A stretch of 64,000 nucleotides of DNA from Bilifractor porci. GTDB taxonomy: Bacteria > Bacillota > Clostridia > Lachnospirales > Lachnospiraceae. Location: NCBI RefSeq assembly GCF_009696005.1, contig NZ_VUMV01000007.1, positions 96,039-160,038 of the forward strand. Reading direction: 5' to 3'. Each line of letters starts with the position of its first letter. Position 1 is the stretch's first letter. Both the position numbers and the translations under genes were made by a program. Below, piece by piece: positions 34,330-45,894 of this stretch. The notes beneath the pieces were generated by a model. That model made no database searches and had not been told where the DNA came from. It saw only the letters and a program-made list of their open reading frames with translations.

Positions 34330-34857
34330 ATGGCAAAAGTAGAACAGAAGAAACCGGTTGTGGAAGAGATTGCCAGTGCGATTGACGGTGCGCAGGGCGT
34401 AGTTCTTGTAAACTACAGCGGCCTGAATGTTGCGCAGGATACGGAGCTTCGTAAAAATCTCAGAGAAGCCGGCGTAACCTACAAGGTCTACAAAAACACG
34501 ATGATGAACTTCGCGTTCAAGGGAACACCCTGCGAAGAGCTTTCCAAGCATCTGGAAGGAACTAACGCGATTGCCGTTTCCAAGGATGACGCAACCGCCC
34601 CGGCACGTATTCTGAAACAGTTTGCGAAGAAGAATCCGCAGCTGGAGCTGATCGCCGGTGTTGTAGAAGGCGCTTACTATGACGCGGATGGCGTAAACCA
34701 GCTGGCAGACGTTCCCACAAGGGAAGTACTGCTCGGAAGACTGTTCGGAAGCATGCAGGGACCGATTTCCGGCTTTGCCCGTGTGCTTAAGCAGATTGCG
34801 GAAAAGCAGGCGGAAGGCGCTCCGGCAGAAGCAGCGGAAGCACCCGCGGCAGAATAA
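34330..34857 (+). CDS. rplJ: 50S ribosomal protein L10
   Basis: L10 anchors the L7/L12 stalk. It has 175 residues, shows VVLVNYSGLNVAQDTELRKN and YKNTMMNFAFKG, and ends with an Ala/Glu-rich tail that carries the L12-binding helix. AAGGAGG precedes the ATG. It is encoded downstream of its own regulatory leader. Confidence 0.96.
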   Translation: MAKVEQKKPVVEEIASAIDGAQGVVLVNYSGLNVAQDTELRKNLREAGVTYKVYKNTMMNFAFKGTPCEELSKHLEGTNAIAVSKDDATAPARILKQFAKKNPQLELIAGVVEGAYYDADGVNQLADVPTREVLLGRLFGSMQGPISGFARVLKQIAEKQAEGAPAEAAEAPAAE

Positions 34858-34939
34858 GGCTTTCATCGGGGAGAGCCGTTTAGAACCGTCATCATGATGG
34901 CGGAAGAATCAGAAAAAATGAAATTGGAGGAAAAGAACA

Positions 34940-35320
34940 ATGGCTAAGTTAACAACAGAAGAGTTTATTGCTGCTATTAAAGAGTTATCTGTATTAGAGC
35001 TGAATGACCTTGTAAAAGCTTGCGAGGAAGAGTTTGGCGTATCCGCTGCTGCAGGTGTTGTTGTAGCTGGCGGCGCTGCAGGCGGAGATGCTGCGGCAGC
35101 TGAGGAGAAGACCGAGTTCGATGTAGAGCTGACCGAGGTTGGCCCGAACAAGGTTAAGGTTATCAAGGTTGTCCGTGAGGTTACCGGACTTGGCCTGAAG
35201 GAAGCTAAGGATCTGGTTGACGGAGCTCCGAAGGTAGTTAAGGAAGGCGCTTCCAAGGCAGAGGCAGATGACCTCAAGGCAAAACTGGAAGAGCAGGGAG
35301 CAAAAGTAACTCTGAAGTAA
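34940..35320 (+). CDS. rplL: 50S ribosomal protein L7/L12
   Basis: L7/L12 forms the flexible stalk that recruits translation GTPases. It has 126 residues. The N-terminal dimerisation helix ([19 protein letters not shown]) is joined by an Ala/Gly hinge to the C-terminal domain ([20 protein letters not shown]). TTGGAGGA precedes the ATG. Confidence 0.97.
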   Translation: MAKLTTEEFIAAIKELSVLELNDLVKACEEEFGVSAAAGVVVAGGAAGGDAAAAEEKTEFDVELTEVGPNKVKVIKVVREVTGLGLKEAKDLVDGAPKVVKEGASKAEADDLKAKLEEQGAKVTLK

Positions 35321-35360
35321 ATCAGGGTTTATCCGTAAGAACGCTTACCAAAAAAGAAAG

Positions 35361-35393
35361 GCGGCTTCTGTGCAGTGCAGAAGCTGCTTTTTT
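35361..35393 (+). terminator. Rho-independent terminator after rplL
   Basis: GCGGCTTCTG (35361-35370) pairs with CAGAAGCTGC (35378-35387) with one G-T pair, followed by TTTTTT. Confidence 0.93.
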
Positions 35394-35642
35394 CATGTCA
35401 TTCGTAAGGGCATTCCCGGTGCCCGTTTCCGTTTACGCGCGTCATGTACAATCTGGTTCCGCGAAATCTTTGATAGTTGCAGAAAATGCATGTTTTGAAA
35501 AAGTACAGGCTTATGCCTTGCGGCAGGAAAAACACGGTACTAAAATAGGCACTGTTGCCTCTGCGGAAGGAATATCCGCGGAACGGCAGAGGGGTTATGT
35601 GCCGGTACATGAGATTTCAAAACAGGAGAGTGAAACGGAAAA
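35394..35642. other. Gap between rplL terminator and lrgA
   Basis: No gene or clear promoter is visible. An 83-codon open frame (35395-35646) has no ribosome site and no recognisable sequence. The lrgAB promoter should lie here, but I found no good -35/-10 pair. Confidence 0.5.
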
Positions 35643-36053
35643 ATGAAAATACTCAGACAATTTTGCAGGATTATGATTATTACGTTGATCGGAGAAGTGC
35701 TGCACTGGGTGCTTCCGCTGCCGGTTCCCGCCAGTATCTACGGAATGGCTATTCTGTTTGCGGGATTGGTAACCGGCTTCATTAAGCTGGATCAGGTAAA
35801 AGACGCAGGAAAGTTTCTGATTGAGATCATGCCTGTCATGTTTATTCCCGCGGGCGTGGGACTGATGTCTTCCTGGGGCGACCTTCGCCCGGTTCTTCTG
35901 CCTGTTTCCGTCATTACCGTGGTGTCCCTGGTGGCTGTTATGGTGGTCAGCGGAAAGGTATCACAGCATGTCATACGTTTGGAAAACAAGACGGAGGCGG
36001 GCAGTCTCCTTAGTATGGAAGACATGGCTGCCGAAGAGGAGGCTGAACTATGA
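35643..36053 (+). CDS. lrgA: LrgA/CidA holin-like membrane protein
   Basis: The 136-residue protein has four hydrophobic segments and the family pattern (LIGEVLHWVLPLPVPASIYG, then FLIEIMPVMFIPAGVGLM). LrgA/CidA proteins form holin-like membrane complexes with LrgB/CidB and affect autolysis; in several Firmicutes LrgAB also moves pyruvate. GGAGAG lies 13-18 bases upstream. The stop overlaps the lrgB start by four bases. A pair in this position splits the usual rplL-rpoB arrangement. Confidence 0.9.
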   Translation: MKILRQFCRIMIITLIGEVLHWVLPLPVPASIYGMAILFAGLVTGFIKLDQVKDAGKFLIEIMPVMFIPAGVGLMSSWGDLRPVLLPVSVITVVSLVAVMVVSGKVSQHVIRLENKTEAGSLLSMEDMAAEEEAEL

Positions 36054-36745
36054 TCGCTTCATTCTGCAGGACATCTGCTTTTGCCGGTGTTACACTGAGC
36101 TTATTTGCCTACTGGGTTGGCGCCGCGCTGAAGAGAAAAACAAAGCTCAGTTTCCTGAATCCTCTGCTGATCTCGATTGCGGTTACGATTGTTGTGCTGC
36201 TGACCGCCCATGTCAGCTATGATACCTATGATGCCGGGGCGAAGTATTTAAGCTGGTTTCTCACGCCGGCAACGGTATGTCTGGCCATACCGCTTTACGA
36301 GCAGATGAAGCTTCTGAGAAATAACTGGAAAGCGGTCGCCACCGGTATCTGTTCCGGCGTTCTGACCAGTCTCCTCTGTGTCCTGGTCCTGTCTGTCCTG
36401 TTCGGGCTGAGCCATGAAACGTATGTCACCCTTCTTCCCAAGTCGATTACGACGGCTATCGGCATGGGCGTCTCGGAGGAACTGGGAGGAAATGTGACCA
36501 TAACGGTTGCGGTTATTGTGGTAACCGGCGTGCTGGGAAACATTCTGGGAGAAGGACTCTGCAGGCTGTTTCATATTGAAGAGCCCATTGCCCGCGGAAT
36601 TGCGCTGGGTTCCTCTTCCCACGCGATCGGAACAGCCAAGGCGATGGAAATGGGAGAGGTGGAAGGCGCCATGAGCAGTCTCTCCATAGCCGTAGCCGGA
36701 ATTCTCACCGTAGTCGGAGCCACTGTGTTTTCAGCTGTCCTGTAA
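36050..36745 (+). CDS. lrgB: LrgB/CidB family membrane protein
   Basis: This is the partner of LrgA. It has 231 residues and about six membrane segments. It shows LSWFLTPATVCLAIPLYEQ, LPKSITTAIGMGVSEELGG and the C-terminal family sequence GIALGSSSHAIGTAKAMEMG. Its ATG lies in an ATGA overlap with lrgA, so the two should be translated together. A large hairpin follows. Confidence 0.92.
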   Translation: MIASFCRTSAFAGVTLSLFAYWVGAALKRKTKLSFLNPLLISIAVTIVVLLTAHVSYDTYDAGAKYLSWFLTPATVCLAIPLYEQMKLLRNNWKAVATGICSGVLTSLLCVLVLSVLFGLSHETYVTLLPKSITTAIGMGVSEELGGNVTITVAVIVVTGVLGNILGEGLCRLFHIEEPIARGIALGSSSHAIGTAKAMEMGEVEGAMSSLSIAVAGILTVVGATVFSAVL

Positions 36746-36775
36746 AAAGAATCAGAGATACAGAAGAGTTACAGA

Positions 36776-36832
36776 ACAATCCCTGCCTTTCGTTCCCGGG
36801 AAAAATTCCGGGACGGGAGGCAGGGATTGTTT
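36776..36832 (+). terminator. Long two-part terminator hairpin after lrgB
   Basis: ACAATCCCTGCCT (36776-36788) pairs perfectly with AGGCAGGGATTGT (36818-36830), with TCCCGG/CCGGGA stacked inside. Only a short T run follows. The 412-base stretch from lrgB to rpoB holds this, an A/T-rich segment and the rpoB promoter and leader. Confidence 0.75.
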
Positions 36833-37002
36833 GCGCTATTTTCCTTTTGCCTGTGCGGAAGCAGCCTGCAGAAATATAAAAAATTTCATTTCCGCGGCAG
36901 ATTTTTTCAGCCTGTGCAGTTTCGGAAAAAGCAGAGAGGCCGCAGAATAGTGTGTTCTGAAAAAAATACAAAAAAAGAAGGGCAAAAACCGCGAAAACCG
37001 GT

Positions 37003-37031
37003 TTGACACCCTTGACAGGATGTGTTATTGT
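37003..37031 (+). promoter_or_regulatory. Promoter of rpoB-rpoC
   Basis: TTGACA (37003-37008), 17 bases and TATTGT (37026-37031). A second TTGACA lies at 37012-37017. A leader of about 120 bases follows, in which I recognise no known RNA element. This promoter makes rpoBC expression independent of rplJL. Confidence 0.75.
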
Positions 37032-37157
37032 AAAAAATGCACTATTATGGCAACAAGTGCCTCTCTCCCCCTATGCGCTGATTTCCCGGCGCGGACAGGG
37101 ACGATCAGGCACCCTGTATCTATTTACCAATTCTAAATCACAAGAGGTGAATCGTCA

Positions 37158-40100
37158 ATGGAGAAAAACAGGATACGTCCGGTCCGCAGCGGAAGAAGTA
37201 TACGAATGACTTACCAGCGACAGGAAGAGGTTCTGCAGATGCCCAATCTGATTGAGGTGCAGAAAAATTCCTATCAGTGGTTCCTCACAGACGGGTTAAA
37301 AGAAGCTTTTGATGACATATCCCCCATTCAGGATTATGGCGGAAAGCTCAGCCTGGAATTCGTAGACTTCAAGCTGTGCGAGGACGATGTAAAGTATTCC
37401 ATAGAGGAATGCAAACAGCGGGATGCAACATACGAGGCTCCGTTGAAGGTTAAAGTACGCCTCTATAACCGCGAAAAAGACGAGATCAGTGAGCATGAGA
37501 TTTTCATGGGAAATCTCCCTCTTATGACGCCCACCGGCACCTTTGTTATTAACGGCGCAGAGCGTGTTATTGTCAGCCAGCTGGTGCGTTCTCCGGGCAT
37601 TTACTACGGAATCGACCATGACAAGCTTGGGAAGAAGCTGTACAGCTGCACGGTTATTCCCAACCGCGGCGCTTGGCTGGAGTATGAGACCGATTCCAAC
37701 GATGTTTTCTGGGTACGTGTGGACCGCACCAGAAAAGTGCCGATCACCGTTCTTCTGCGTGCCCTCGGTCTGGGAACAAACGCGGAAATTGCGGAATATT
37801 TCGGCGAAGAACCGAAAATACTGGCGAGCTTCACCAAGGATACCGCGACGAATTACCAGGAAGGACTTCTGGAACTGTACAAGAAGATCCGTCCGGGAGA
37901 GCCGCTGGCAGTGGACAGCGCGGAGAGTCTGATCAACGGGATGTTTTTTGACCCCCGCCGCTACGATCTGGCCAAGGTCGGAAGATATAAATTCAACAAA
38001 AAACTGGCGCTCCGCAACCGGATCACCGGGAAGACCTTGGCGGAAGATGTGGTAAATACTGCGACAGGTGAAATTATTGCGGAGAAGGGTACCACAGTCA
38101 CCAGAGAGAAAGCGGATGAGATTCAGAATGCCGCAGTCCCGTTTGTCTGGCTGGATACCCAGGATGGAGTGGTAAAGGTTCTCTCCAACCTGATGGTGGA
38201 CATCACCAAATGGGTGGATGTCGATCCGAAGGAAGTCGGCGTGACGGAGCAGGTGTACTATCCGGAGCTTGCAAAGCTGATGGAAGAAAACACCGATCCG
38301 GAGGATCTGAAGGATGCCATTGAGGATCACATCCACGACCTGATCCCGAAGCACATTACGAAGGAAGATATTTTTGCTTCCATTAACTATAACATGCATC
38401 TGGAATACGGTGTCGGCAATGATGATGACATTGACCATCTGGGCAACAGAAGAATCCGCTGCGTGGGAGAGCTTCTGCAGAACCAGTACCGGATTGGGCT
38501 TTCCAGGCTGGAGAGAGTGGTCCGCGAGCGCATGACGACACAGGATCTGGATACGCTCTCCGCGCAGTCGCTGATTAACATCAAGCCGGTTACCGCGGCA
38601 GTGAAGGAGTTCTTCGGGTCCTCACAGCTGTCCCAGTTTATGGATCAGAACAATCCGCTTGGAGAACTGACACATAAGAGACGTCTTTCCGCACTCGGAC
38701 CCGGAGGACTTTCCAGGGATCGTGCGGGATTCGAGGTTCGTGATGTCCATTATTCCCATTACGGAAGAATGTGCCCCATTGAGACCCCTGAAGGCCCGAA
38801 CATCGGTCTTATTAACTCGCTGGCAACCTACGCCAGAATCAACCAGTACGGCTTTATCGAGGCACCCTACCGTGTCATTGACCGGAGCGATCCGAAGAAT
38901 CCGCGGGTAACCAAAGAGGTTGTCTACATGACAGCCGATGAAGAGGATAATTACCATGTGGCGCAGGCAAATGAGCCGCTGGATGCAGAGGGACATTTTA
39001 TTCATAAAAACGTGTCCGGACGTTACAGGGATGAGACGCAGACGTACGAGAAGACCATGTTTGAATACATGGATGTATCACCGAAGATGGTATTCTCCGT
39101 GGCGACCGCGCTGATCCCGTTCCTGCAGAATGACGACGCGAACCGTGCCCTGATGGGATCCAACATGCAGCGGCAGGCGGTACCGCTTCTGTTTACGGAG
39201 GCTCCGGTCGTTGGAACCGGTATCGAGGAGAAGGCAGCCGTAGACTCCGGTATCTGTGTGGTGGCGAAGAAGGACGGAACGATTACCTGCGCAGCCTCCA
39301 ATGAGATCCGCATGGACAACGACGACGGCACCAGGGATGTTTATCACCTGATGAAGTTTACCCGAAGCAACCAGAGCAACTGCTACAACCAGCGCCCGGT
39401 TGTTTTCAAGGGCGACCATGTAAAGGCGGGAGAGGTTATCGCCGACGGCCCGTCTACTTCCAACGGAGAGCTTGCTCTCGGAAAGAATCCGCTGATCGGA
39501 TTTATGACATGGGAAGGATACAACTACGAGGATGCCGTACTGCTCAGTGAGCGGCTGGTGCAGGATGATGTCTATACCTCAGTGCATATCGAGGAGTATG
39601 AGTGCGAATCCCGTGATACCAAGCTCGGACCGGAGGAAATTACAAGGGACGTTCCGGGTGTCGGAGAAGAAGCCCTGAAGGATCTGGACGAGAGAGGAAT
39701 TATCCGGATCGGCGCGGAGGTACGTGCCGGAGATATCCTGGTTGGAAAAGTGACTCCGAAGGGAGAGACAGAGCTAACCGCGGAGGAACGTCTTCTTCGC
39801 GCCATCTTCGGCGAGAAGGCCAGAGAAGTAAGGGATACTTCCCTCAAGGTTCCGCACGGAGAGTACGGAATTGTTGTGGAAGCACGTGTCTTCACAAGGG
39901 AAAACGGGGACGAGCTGGCACCTGGCGTCAACCAGGCAGTCCGTATCTATATCGCGCAGAAGAGAAAAATTTCCGTCGGGGACAAGATGGCCGGACGTCA
40001 CGGAAACAAGGGTGTAGTTTCCCGTGTGCTTCCGGTGGAGGATATGCCATTCCTTCCCAACGGCCGTCCGCTGGATATTGTTCTGAATCCTCTGGGCGTA

Positions 40101-41015
40101 CCTTCCCGTATGAATATCGGACAGGTCCTGGAGATACACCTCAGCCTGGCTTCCAAGGCCCTGGGCTTCAATATCTCCACGCCTATCTTTGACGGGGCAA
40201 ACGAAATTGATATCCAGGACACGCTGGAGCTGGCAAACGACTATGTCAATTCCGAGTGGGATGACTTTTATAATAAATATAAGGATACCCTGCTTCCGGA
40301 GGTCATGCAGTACCTGTCTGACCACAGGGATCACAGGGCACTTTGGAAGGGCGTGCCGATCAGCAGGGACGGAAAGGTCCAGCTGCGGGACGGACGTACC
40401 GGAGAGAAATTTGACGGACCGACCACCATCGGGCACATGCATTACCTGAAGCTGCATCATCTGGTAGACGATAAGATTCACGCGCGTTCCACCGGCCCAT
40501 ACTCGCTGGTTACCCAGCAGCCGCTGGGAGGCAAGGCCCAGTTCGGAGGACAGCGTTTCGGAGAGATGGAGGTCTGGGCACTGGAAGCCTACGGCGCGGC
40601 CTACACACTGCAGGAGATCCTGACCGTCAAATCGGATGATGTTGTGGGACGTGTAAAAACCTACGAGGCCATTATCAAGGGCGAGAATATACCGAAGCCC
40701 GGTATTCCCGAATCCTTCAAGGTTCTGCTGAAGGAGCTGCAGTCTCTGGCGCTGGATGTCCGTGTCCTGAAGGATGACAACACAGAGGTCCATCTGATGG
40801 AGTCCCAGGATTACGGCAACACAAGCTTCCGCGCAATTATGGAAGGAGACCGCTATAACCGCAGAGACGAAGAAGAATCCTACGGAAAATACGGCTACAG
40901 CAAACAGGAGTTCCAGGACGGAGAGCTGGTGAATGTAGACGGGGAAGAGCCGCAGGATGATGAGGATGAAGAATTCCTCAGCAGTCTGGATGATAACGCT
41001 GACGATTCTGAATAA
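37158..41015 (+). CDS. rpoB: DNA-directed RNA polymerase beta subunit
   Basis: RpoB forms half of the catalytic cleft and the rifampicin pocket. It has 1285 residues. Rifampicin-region sequence [20 protein letters not shown] is intact, with [20 protein letters not shown] after it. [20 protein letters not shown] and [20 protein letters not shown] are also present. The C-terminus is acidic ([17 protein letters not shown]). AAGAGGTGAA precedes the ATG. rpoC follows after 21 bases. Confidence 0.98.
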   Translation: MEKNRIRPVRSGRSIRMTYQRQEEVLQMPNLIEVQKNSYQWFLTDGLKEAFDDISPIQDYGGKLSLEFVDFKLCEDDVKYSIEECKQRDATYEAPLKVKVRLYNREKDEISEHEIFMGNLPLMTPTGTFVINGAERVIVSQLVRSPGIYYGIDHDKLGKKLYSCTVIPNRGAWLEYETDSNDVFWVRVDRTRKVPITVLLRALGLGTNAEIAEYFGEEPKILASFTKDTATNYQEGLLELYKKIRPGEPLAVDSAESLINGMFFDPRRYDLAKVGRYKFNKKLALRNRITGKTLAEDVVNTATGEIIAEKGTTVTREKADEIQNAAVPFVWLDTQDGVVKVLSNLMVDITKWVDVDPKEVGVTEQVYYPELAKLMEENTDPEDLKDAIEDHIHDLIPKHITKEDIFASINYNMHLEYGVGNDDDIDHLGNRRIRCVGELLQNQYRIGLSRLERVVRERMTTQDLDTLSAQSLINIKPVTAAVKEFFGSSQLSQFMDQNNPLGELTHKRRLSALGPGGLSRDRAGFEVRDVHYSHYGRMCPIETPEGPNIGLINSLATYARINQYGFIEAPYRVIDRSDPKNPRVTKEVVYMTADEEDNYHVAQANEPLDAEGHFIHKNVSGRYRDETQTYEKTMFEYMDVSPKMVFSVATALIPFLQNDDANRALMGSNMQRQAVPLLFTEAPVVGTGIEEKAAVDSGICVVAKKDGTITCAASNEIRMDNDDGTRDVYHLMKFTRSNQSNCYNQRPVVFKGDHVKAGEVIADGPSTSNGELALGKNPLIGFMTWEGYNYEDAVLLSERLVQDDVYTSVHIEEYECESRDTKLGPEEITRDVPGVGEEALKDLDERGIIRIGAEVRAGDILVGKVTPKGETELTAEERLLRAIFGEKAREVRDTSLKVPHGEYGIVVEARVFTRENGDELAPGVNQAVRIYIAQKRKISVGDKMAGRHGNKGVVSRVLPVEDMPFLPNGRPLDIVLNPLGVPSRMNIGQVLEIHLSLASKALGFNISTPIFDGANEIDIQDTLELANDYVNSEWDDFYNKYKDTLLPEVMQYLSDHRDHRALWKGVPISRDGKVQLRDGRTGEKFDGPTTIGHMHYLKLHHLVDDKIHARSTGPYSLVTQQPLGGKAQFGGQRFGEMEVWALEAYGAAYTLQEILTVKSDDVVGRVKTYEAIIKGENIPKPGIPESFKVLLKELQSLALDVRVLKDDNTEVHLMESQDYGNTSFRAIMEGDRYNRRDEEESYGKYGYSKQEFQDGELVNVDGEEPQDDEDEEFLSSLDDNADDSE

Positions 41016-41036
41016 TGAACGGAAAGGGGTATTTCA

Positions 41037-44000
41037 ATGCCGGAAACAGTAAATAAGGAAGAAACGAACGAGGCGTTCAGCTTTGACGCAATCCGGATCG
41101 GGCTGGCATCTCCGGAAAGAATCCGCGAGTGGTCCCACGGCGAGGTAAAAAAACCGGAAACCATCAACTACCGTACCCTGAAACCGGAAAAGGACGGACT
41201 GTTCTGCGAGGTTATCTTCGGACCGACCAAGGACTGGGAGTGCCATTGCGGGAAATACAAGAAAATCCGCTATAAGGGGATCATCTGCGAGCGCTGCGGC
41301 GTGGAGGTCACAAAATCCAGCGTCCGCCGCGAGCGCATGGGGCATATTGAACTGGCGGCGCCGGTTTCACATATCTGGTATTTTAAGGGAATTCCTTCCC
41401 GTATGGGACTGATCCTGGATCTGTCTCCCAGAACACTGGAGCGGGTTCTGTATTTTGCCAGCTATATCGTTCTGGATCCGGGCGAGACAAATCTGATGAA
41501 AAAGCAGGTGCTCTCCGAGGCGGAATACCAGCAGGCCTATGAGACCTACGGAAATGCTTTCCGCGCAAGAATGGGCGCGGAGGCGATCAAGGAACTGCTG
41601 CAGGAAATTGACCTGGATAAAGAGTATGACGAGCTGCGCGCCGAGCTGGAAAATGCCAGCGGTCAGAAGCGTGCCCGTATTATCAAGAGGCTGGAGGTCG
41701 TAGAGGCCTTCAAGGAATCCGGAAACCGTCCGGAGTGGATGATTCTGGACTGCATCCCGGTTATCCCGCCGGATCTCCGTCCGATGGTGCAGCTGGACGG
41801 CGGCAGATTCGCGACCTCGGATCTGAACGATCTTTACCGCCGGATTATCAACCGGAACAACAGGCTGAAACGTCTGCTTGATCTGGGAGCCCCGGACATC
41901 ATTGTCAGAAACGAAAAAAGAATGCTGCAGGAGGCTGTGGATGCCCTGATCGACAACGGCAGAAGAGGCCGTCCGGTTACCGGACCCGGAAACCGGGCGC
42001 TGAAGTCTCTGTCTGACCTGCTGAAGGGAAAGAACGGCCGTTTCCGCCAGAACCTTCTGGGAAAACGTGTGGACTATTCCGGACGTTCCGTTATCGTTAA
42101 CGGACCGGAGCTGAAAATCTATCAGTGCGGTCTGCCGAAGGAAATGGCGATTGAGCTGTTCAAGCCCTTTGTCATGAAAGAGCTGGTCGCCAACGGCACA
42201 GCCCATAACATCAAGAATGCCAAGAAGATGGTGGAGAGACTGGAGCCGCAGGTCTGGGATGTTCTGGAAGATGTTATCAAGGAGCATCCGGTGATGCTGA
42301 ACCGGGCGCCTACGCTGCACAGGCTCGGTATTCAGGCTTTTGAGCCTATTCTGGTAGAGGGCAAGGCAATCAAGCTCCATCCGCTGGTCTGCACCGCGTT
42401 CAACGCGGACTTCGACGGAGACCAGATGGCTGTTCACCTGCCCCTGTCACAGGAAGCCCAGGCGGAATGCCGCTTTATGCTGCTGTCTCCGAATAACCTG
42501 CTGAAGCCGTCGGACGGAGGACCGGTTGCGGTTCCATCCCAGGATATGGTTCTCGGTATTTACTATCTGACGCAGATGCGTCCGGGAGAGATTGGAGAGG
42601 GTACTTCCTACAAGGATCTGAATGAGGCAATCCTTGCTTACGAGAACGGTTATATTAAATATCAGACACAGATCCATGTGCGCCGCACCGGAAAGGACGC
42701 GCAGGGCAACCCCATTGAAAAAACGGTGACCACGACGCTGGGACGGCTGCTCTTTAACGAGATAATCCCGCAGGATCTGGGCTACGTGGATCGGTCGGTG
42801 CCCGGCAATGAGCTTCTCCCGGAAATTGATTTCATGGTCGCGAAAAAGCATCTGAAACAGATTCTGGAGAAGGTAATTGATATCCATGGAGCGACCAGGA
42901 CCGCAGAGGTTCTGGATCATATCAAGGCCATGGGCTATCACACCTCGACGCGGGCCGGAATGACGGTATCCATTTCCGATATGACGGTACCTGCGGATAA
43001 GCCGAAACTTCTTGCGGAGGCAGAGGAGACCGTAGACAAGATCACCCGGAACTACAAGCGTGGTCTGATTACGGATGAAGAGCGGTACAAAGAGGTTGTG
43101 GAAACCTGGAAGGAGACGGACGATAAGCTGACCAAAGACCTGCTGGACGGTCTGGATAAATATAACAACATCTACATGATGGCGGACTCTGGAGCCCGTG
43201 GTTCGGATAAGCAGATCAAGCAGCTGGCCGGTATGCGCGGACTGATGGCGGATACAACAGGACACACCATCGAGCTGCCTATCAAGTCCAACTTCCGTGA
43301 GGGTCTGGACGTACTGGAGTATTTCATGTCGGCGCACGGGGCCCGGAAGGGACTTTCCGATACCGCCCTTCGTACCGCTGACTCCGGATATCTGACCCGC
43401 CGTATGGTCGATGTGTCCCAGGATCTGATCATCCGGGAGACCGACTGCGCGAAACCGGGAAAAGAGATTCCGGGAATGTATGTATACGCCTTCATGGAGG
43501 GAAAAGAGCAGGTGGAGAGCCTGCAGGAACGGATTACCGGACGCTTCTCCTGCTATGACATCAAGGATAAGGACGGAAACATCATCGTCCGGGCCAACCA
43601 GATGATTACGCCCCGGCGTGCCGCCCAGGTGGTTGCCAACGGTGTGGATGAAAACGGAAATCCGGTTACACGGGTAAAGATCCGTACCATCCTGACCTGC
43701 CGCTCCCATCTTGGCATCTGCTCCAAGTGCTACGGCGCGAACCTGGCTACCGGAGAAGTGGTCCAGGTCGGAGAGTCTGTCGGTATTATTGCCGCGCAGT
43801 CGATTGGAGAGCCGGGAACACAGCTGACCATGAGAACCTTCCATACCGGTGGTGTTGCCGGAGGAGATATCACCCAGGGTCTTCCCCGTGTCGAGGAGCT
43901 TTTCGAGGCGCGTAAGCCGAAGGGACTTGCGATTATTACCGAGATCAAGGGAACCGCGGCGATTAAGGACACCAAGAAGAAGAGGGAGATTATTGTCACC

Positions 44001-44744
44001 GATGACGAGACAGGAACATCCAAGACCTATCTGATTCCTTACGGCTCCAGAATTAAGGTCATGGACGGCGATACGCTGGAGGCAGGCGACGCGCTGACAG
44101 AGGGTTCGGTAAACCCGCACGATATCCTTCGTATCAAGGGAATTACGGCCGTACAGGATTACCTGCTTCGTGAGGTACAGCGTGTGTACCGTCTGCAGGG
44201 TGTTGAAATCTGCGATAAGCATATCGAGGTGATTGTCCGCCAGATGCTGAAGAAAGTACGCATCGAGGACGGAGGAGACACGAAGTTCATGCCGGGCAGA
44301 CTGGTGGATTTCCTCGATTTTGACGATGCGAATGAAGAGGCGGAGGAAGCCGGTGGAAGACCGGCCACCGGAGAGAGAATTCTCCTTGGAATTACCAAGG
44401 CTTCTCTGGCAACCGATTCCTTCCTTTCCGCGGCGTCCTTCCAGGAGACCACCCGTGTCCTGACGGATGCCGCCATCAAGGGAAAAGTGGACCGGCTGAT
44501 CGGGCTGAAGGAGAATGTCATTATCGGAAAGCTGATTCCCGCGGGAACCGGAATGAAGTATTACAGCAGCCTGAAGCTTGATACCGATGACCAGGTGATT
44601 CCGGAGCGCGTCAATGAAGACGAGGAGCTGATTCTGGACGAAGACGTGGATGCGGAGCCGGAGGCTCAGACGGCGGGAACCGATACCGCGCCGGAGAACG
44701 ACGTTTCGGAAGACGGACAGGACAGCGGTGTGCCGGAAGAATAA
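41037..44744 (+). CDS. rpoC: DNA-directed RNA polymerase beta' subunit
   Basis: RpoC carries the catalytic magnesium site. It has 1235 residues. The N-terminal zinc finger shows [20 protein letters not shown]. The active-site loop is [13 protein letters not shown]. The trigger-loop region and second zinc site ([13 protein letters not shown]) are present. The C-terminus is acidic and slightly extended. AAAGGGG precedes the ATG. A strong bidirectional terminator follows. Confidence 0.98.
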   Translation: MPETVNKEETNEAFSFDAIRIGLASPERIREWSHGEVKKPETINYRTLKPEKDGLFCEVIFGPTKDWECHCGKYKKIRYKGIICERCGVEVTKSSVRRERMGHIELAAPVSHIWYFKGIPSRMGLILDLSPRTLERVLYFASYIVLDPGETNLMKKQVLSEAEYQQAYETYGNAFRARMGAEAIKELLQEIDLDKEYDELRAELENASGQKRARIIKRLEVVEAFKESGNRPEWMILDCIPVIPPDLRPMVQLDGGRFATSDLNDLYRRIINRNNRLKRLLDLGAPDIIVRNEKRMLQEAVDALIDNGRRGRPVTGPGNRALKSLSDLLKGKNGRFRQNLLGKRVDYSGRSVIVNGPELKIYQCGLPKEMAIELFKPFVMKELVANGTAHNIKNAKKMVERLEPQVWDVLEDVIKEHPVMLNRAPTLHRLGIQAFEPILVEGKAIKLHPLVCTAFNADFDGDQMAVHLPLSQEAQAECRFMLLSPNNLLKPSDGGPVAVPSQDMVLGIYYLTQMRPGEIGEGTSYKDLNEAILAYENGYIKYQTQIHVRRTGKDAQGNPIEKTVTTTLGRLLFNEIIPQDLGYVDRSVPGNELLPEIDFMVAKKHLKQILEKVIDIHGATRTAEVLDHIKAMGYHTSTRAGMTVSISDMTVPADKPKLLAEAEETVDKITRNYKRGLITDEERYKEVVETWKETDDKLTKDLLDGLDKYNNIYMMADSGARGSDKQIKQLAGMRGLMADTTGHTIELPIKSNFREGLDVLEYFMSAHGARKGLSDTALRTADSGYLTRRMVDVSQDLIIRETDCAKPGKEIPGMYVYAFMEGKEQVESLQERITGRFSCYDIKDKDGNIIVRANQMITPRRAAQVVANGVDENGNPVTRVKIRTILTCRSHLGICSKCYGANLATGEVVQVGESVGIIAAQSIGEPGTQLTMRTFHTGGVAGGDITQGLPRVEELFEARKPKGLAIITEIKGTAAIKDTKKKREIIVTDDETGTSKTYLIPYGSRIKVMDGDTLEAGDALTEGSVNPHDILRIKGITAVQDYLLREVQRVYRLQGVEICDKHIEVIVRQMLKKVRIEDGGDTKFMPGRLVDFLDFDDANEEAEEAGGRPATGERILLGITKASLATDSFLSAASFQETTRVLTDAAIKGKVDRLIGLKENVIIGKLIPAGTGMKYYSSLKLDTDDQVIPERVNEDEELILDEDVDAEPEAQTAGTDTAPENDVSEDGQDSGVPEE

Positions 44745-44780
44745 AAGAGCAAAAGCCTCTATATAAATGCAACAGCAAAA

Positions 44781-44805
44781 GAGCTGCCGGAAGGCAGCTC
44801 TTTTT
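44781..44805. terminator. Bidirectional terminator between rpoC and dapB
   Basis: GAGCTGCC (44781-44788) and GGCAGCTC (44793-44800) close a GGAA loop. TTTTT follows on the plus strand, and AAAA precedes it, so it can also end reverse-strand dapB transcripts. Confidence 0.92.
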
Positions 44806-44954
44806 CGTGCGGGTTTTGGCCAATGGAGTTCGGTATCCACTGCCTGATGGTAATACAAAATGATTTTTAAATAAAATGACTCTTATTTACCAGCAGGTGC
44901 CTTCAGGGCGGAAAACTCCAGCCCCTGCGGGCATGGCACTGTTCAGAGAGCCGA

Positions 44955-45713
44955 TTACATAGAAAAGAGATCGCTCATATCGTATTTTCCGGCAGGCTTT
45001 CCGGCAAGGAATTTTGCCGCCTCCACCGCGCCCTTTCCGAAGATGGAGCGGGAGTAGGCGGAGTGGGAAAAGGTGATGACCTCGTCCTGTCCGGCAAAGA
45101 TCACTTCATGCTCGCCTACAATGGATCCGCCGCGCACGGAAGAAATGCCGATTTCCTTCGGATCCCGTTTTTCATGGCGCTGGCTCCGGTCAAATACAAA
45201 ATGATACTCATTGTCCAGGGCCTCGTTCATGCTCTCGCCAAGGGCGATCGCCGTTCCGCTTGGGGCGTCCAGCTTCCGGTTGTGGTGCTTTTCCACAATC
45301 TCCATGTCATACCCGACAGGAGCAAGCCGGGCTGCGGCTTCCTTCAGAAGCTTCATCAGGAGATTGATTCCCAGGGACATGTTGGCGGAGCGGAGAATCG
45401 CTGTCTGCCTGCTTGCCTCATCCACCTTCTTCAGCTGCTCATCCGAAAGACCGGTGGTACACAGGACCAGAGGAAGCTTTTTCTCTACGGCATAGTCCAG
45501 CAGGGCATCCACAGCCCGGAAATTAGAAAAGTCGATTATGACATCGGCGGGAACCGAGCATTCTGCCGCTGAGGCAAAAACAGGGTAGCCGCACGCCGGA
45601 TCGGCAACAGGATCAATTCCGGCCACGACAGTGGCATCCGGATCTGCTTCTATCAGCTGTGTCAGTACATGTCCCATGTGGCCGCTGCAGCCACTGATAA
45701 TTATTTTCGTCAT
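44955..45713 (-). CDS. dapB: 4-hydroxy-tetrahydrodipicolinate reductase
   Basis: DapB reduces the DapA product with NAD(P)H on the route to diaminopimelate and lysine. It has 252 residues from the ATG at 45713, preceded by GGAG. The nucleotide loop is GCSGHMGHVL. The catalytic region shows EKHHNRKLDAPSGTA. A TTG four codons earlier is less likely. dapA is encoded upstream on the same strand, 181 bases away, so the two genes probably share the lysine-riboswitch transcript. Confidence 0.96.
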   Translation of the reverse strand: MTKIIISGCSGHMGHVLTQLIEADPDATVVAGIDPVADPACGYPVFASAAECSVPADVIIDFSNFRAVDALLDYAVEKKLPLVLCTTGLSDEQLKKVDEASRQTAILRSANMSLGINLLMKLLKEAAARLAPVGYDMEIVEKHHNRKLDAPSGTAIALGESMNEALDNEYHFVFDRSQRHEKRDPKEIGISSVRGGSIVGEHEVIFAGQDEVITFSHSAYSRSIFGKGAVEAAKFLAGKPAGKYDMSDLFSM

Positions 45714-45894
45714 TTGAATCTCCAATCTGTTGTATTTTGCGGTGTAACTTTTGGTTTTGCATGCTGCGTGTTGAAGTGTGAAATTTTCAATGAAGGCTTT
45801 CGGGCACGCAGACAGTCTGCGCGTTTTTTACTCCGGAACCGGAGAAACAGGTAAAACAAAAGGCCGCCGCCCCTGCGACAGCCTTATGGATTGC

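Noticed and set aside
35395..35646. 83-codon frame between rplL and lrgA
   Set aside because: No ribosome site, no recognisable sequence, and it begins inside the rplL terminator region.
42447..44858. An 803-codon open frame on the minus strand opposite rpoC
   Set aside because: It mirrors the codon pattern of rpoC, has no recognisable domain and no ribosome site. Similar long antisense frames lie opposite mfd (1426-2781), pduC (14184-15815) and pduG (17236-18909).
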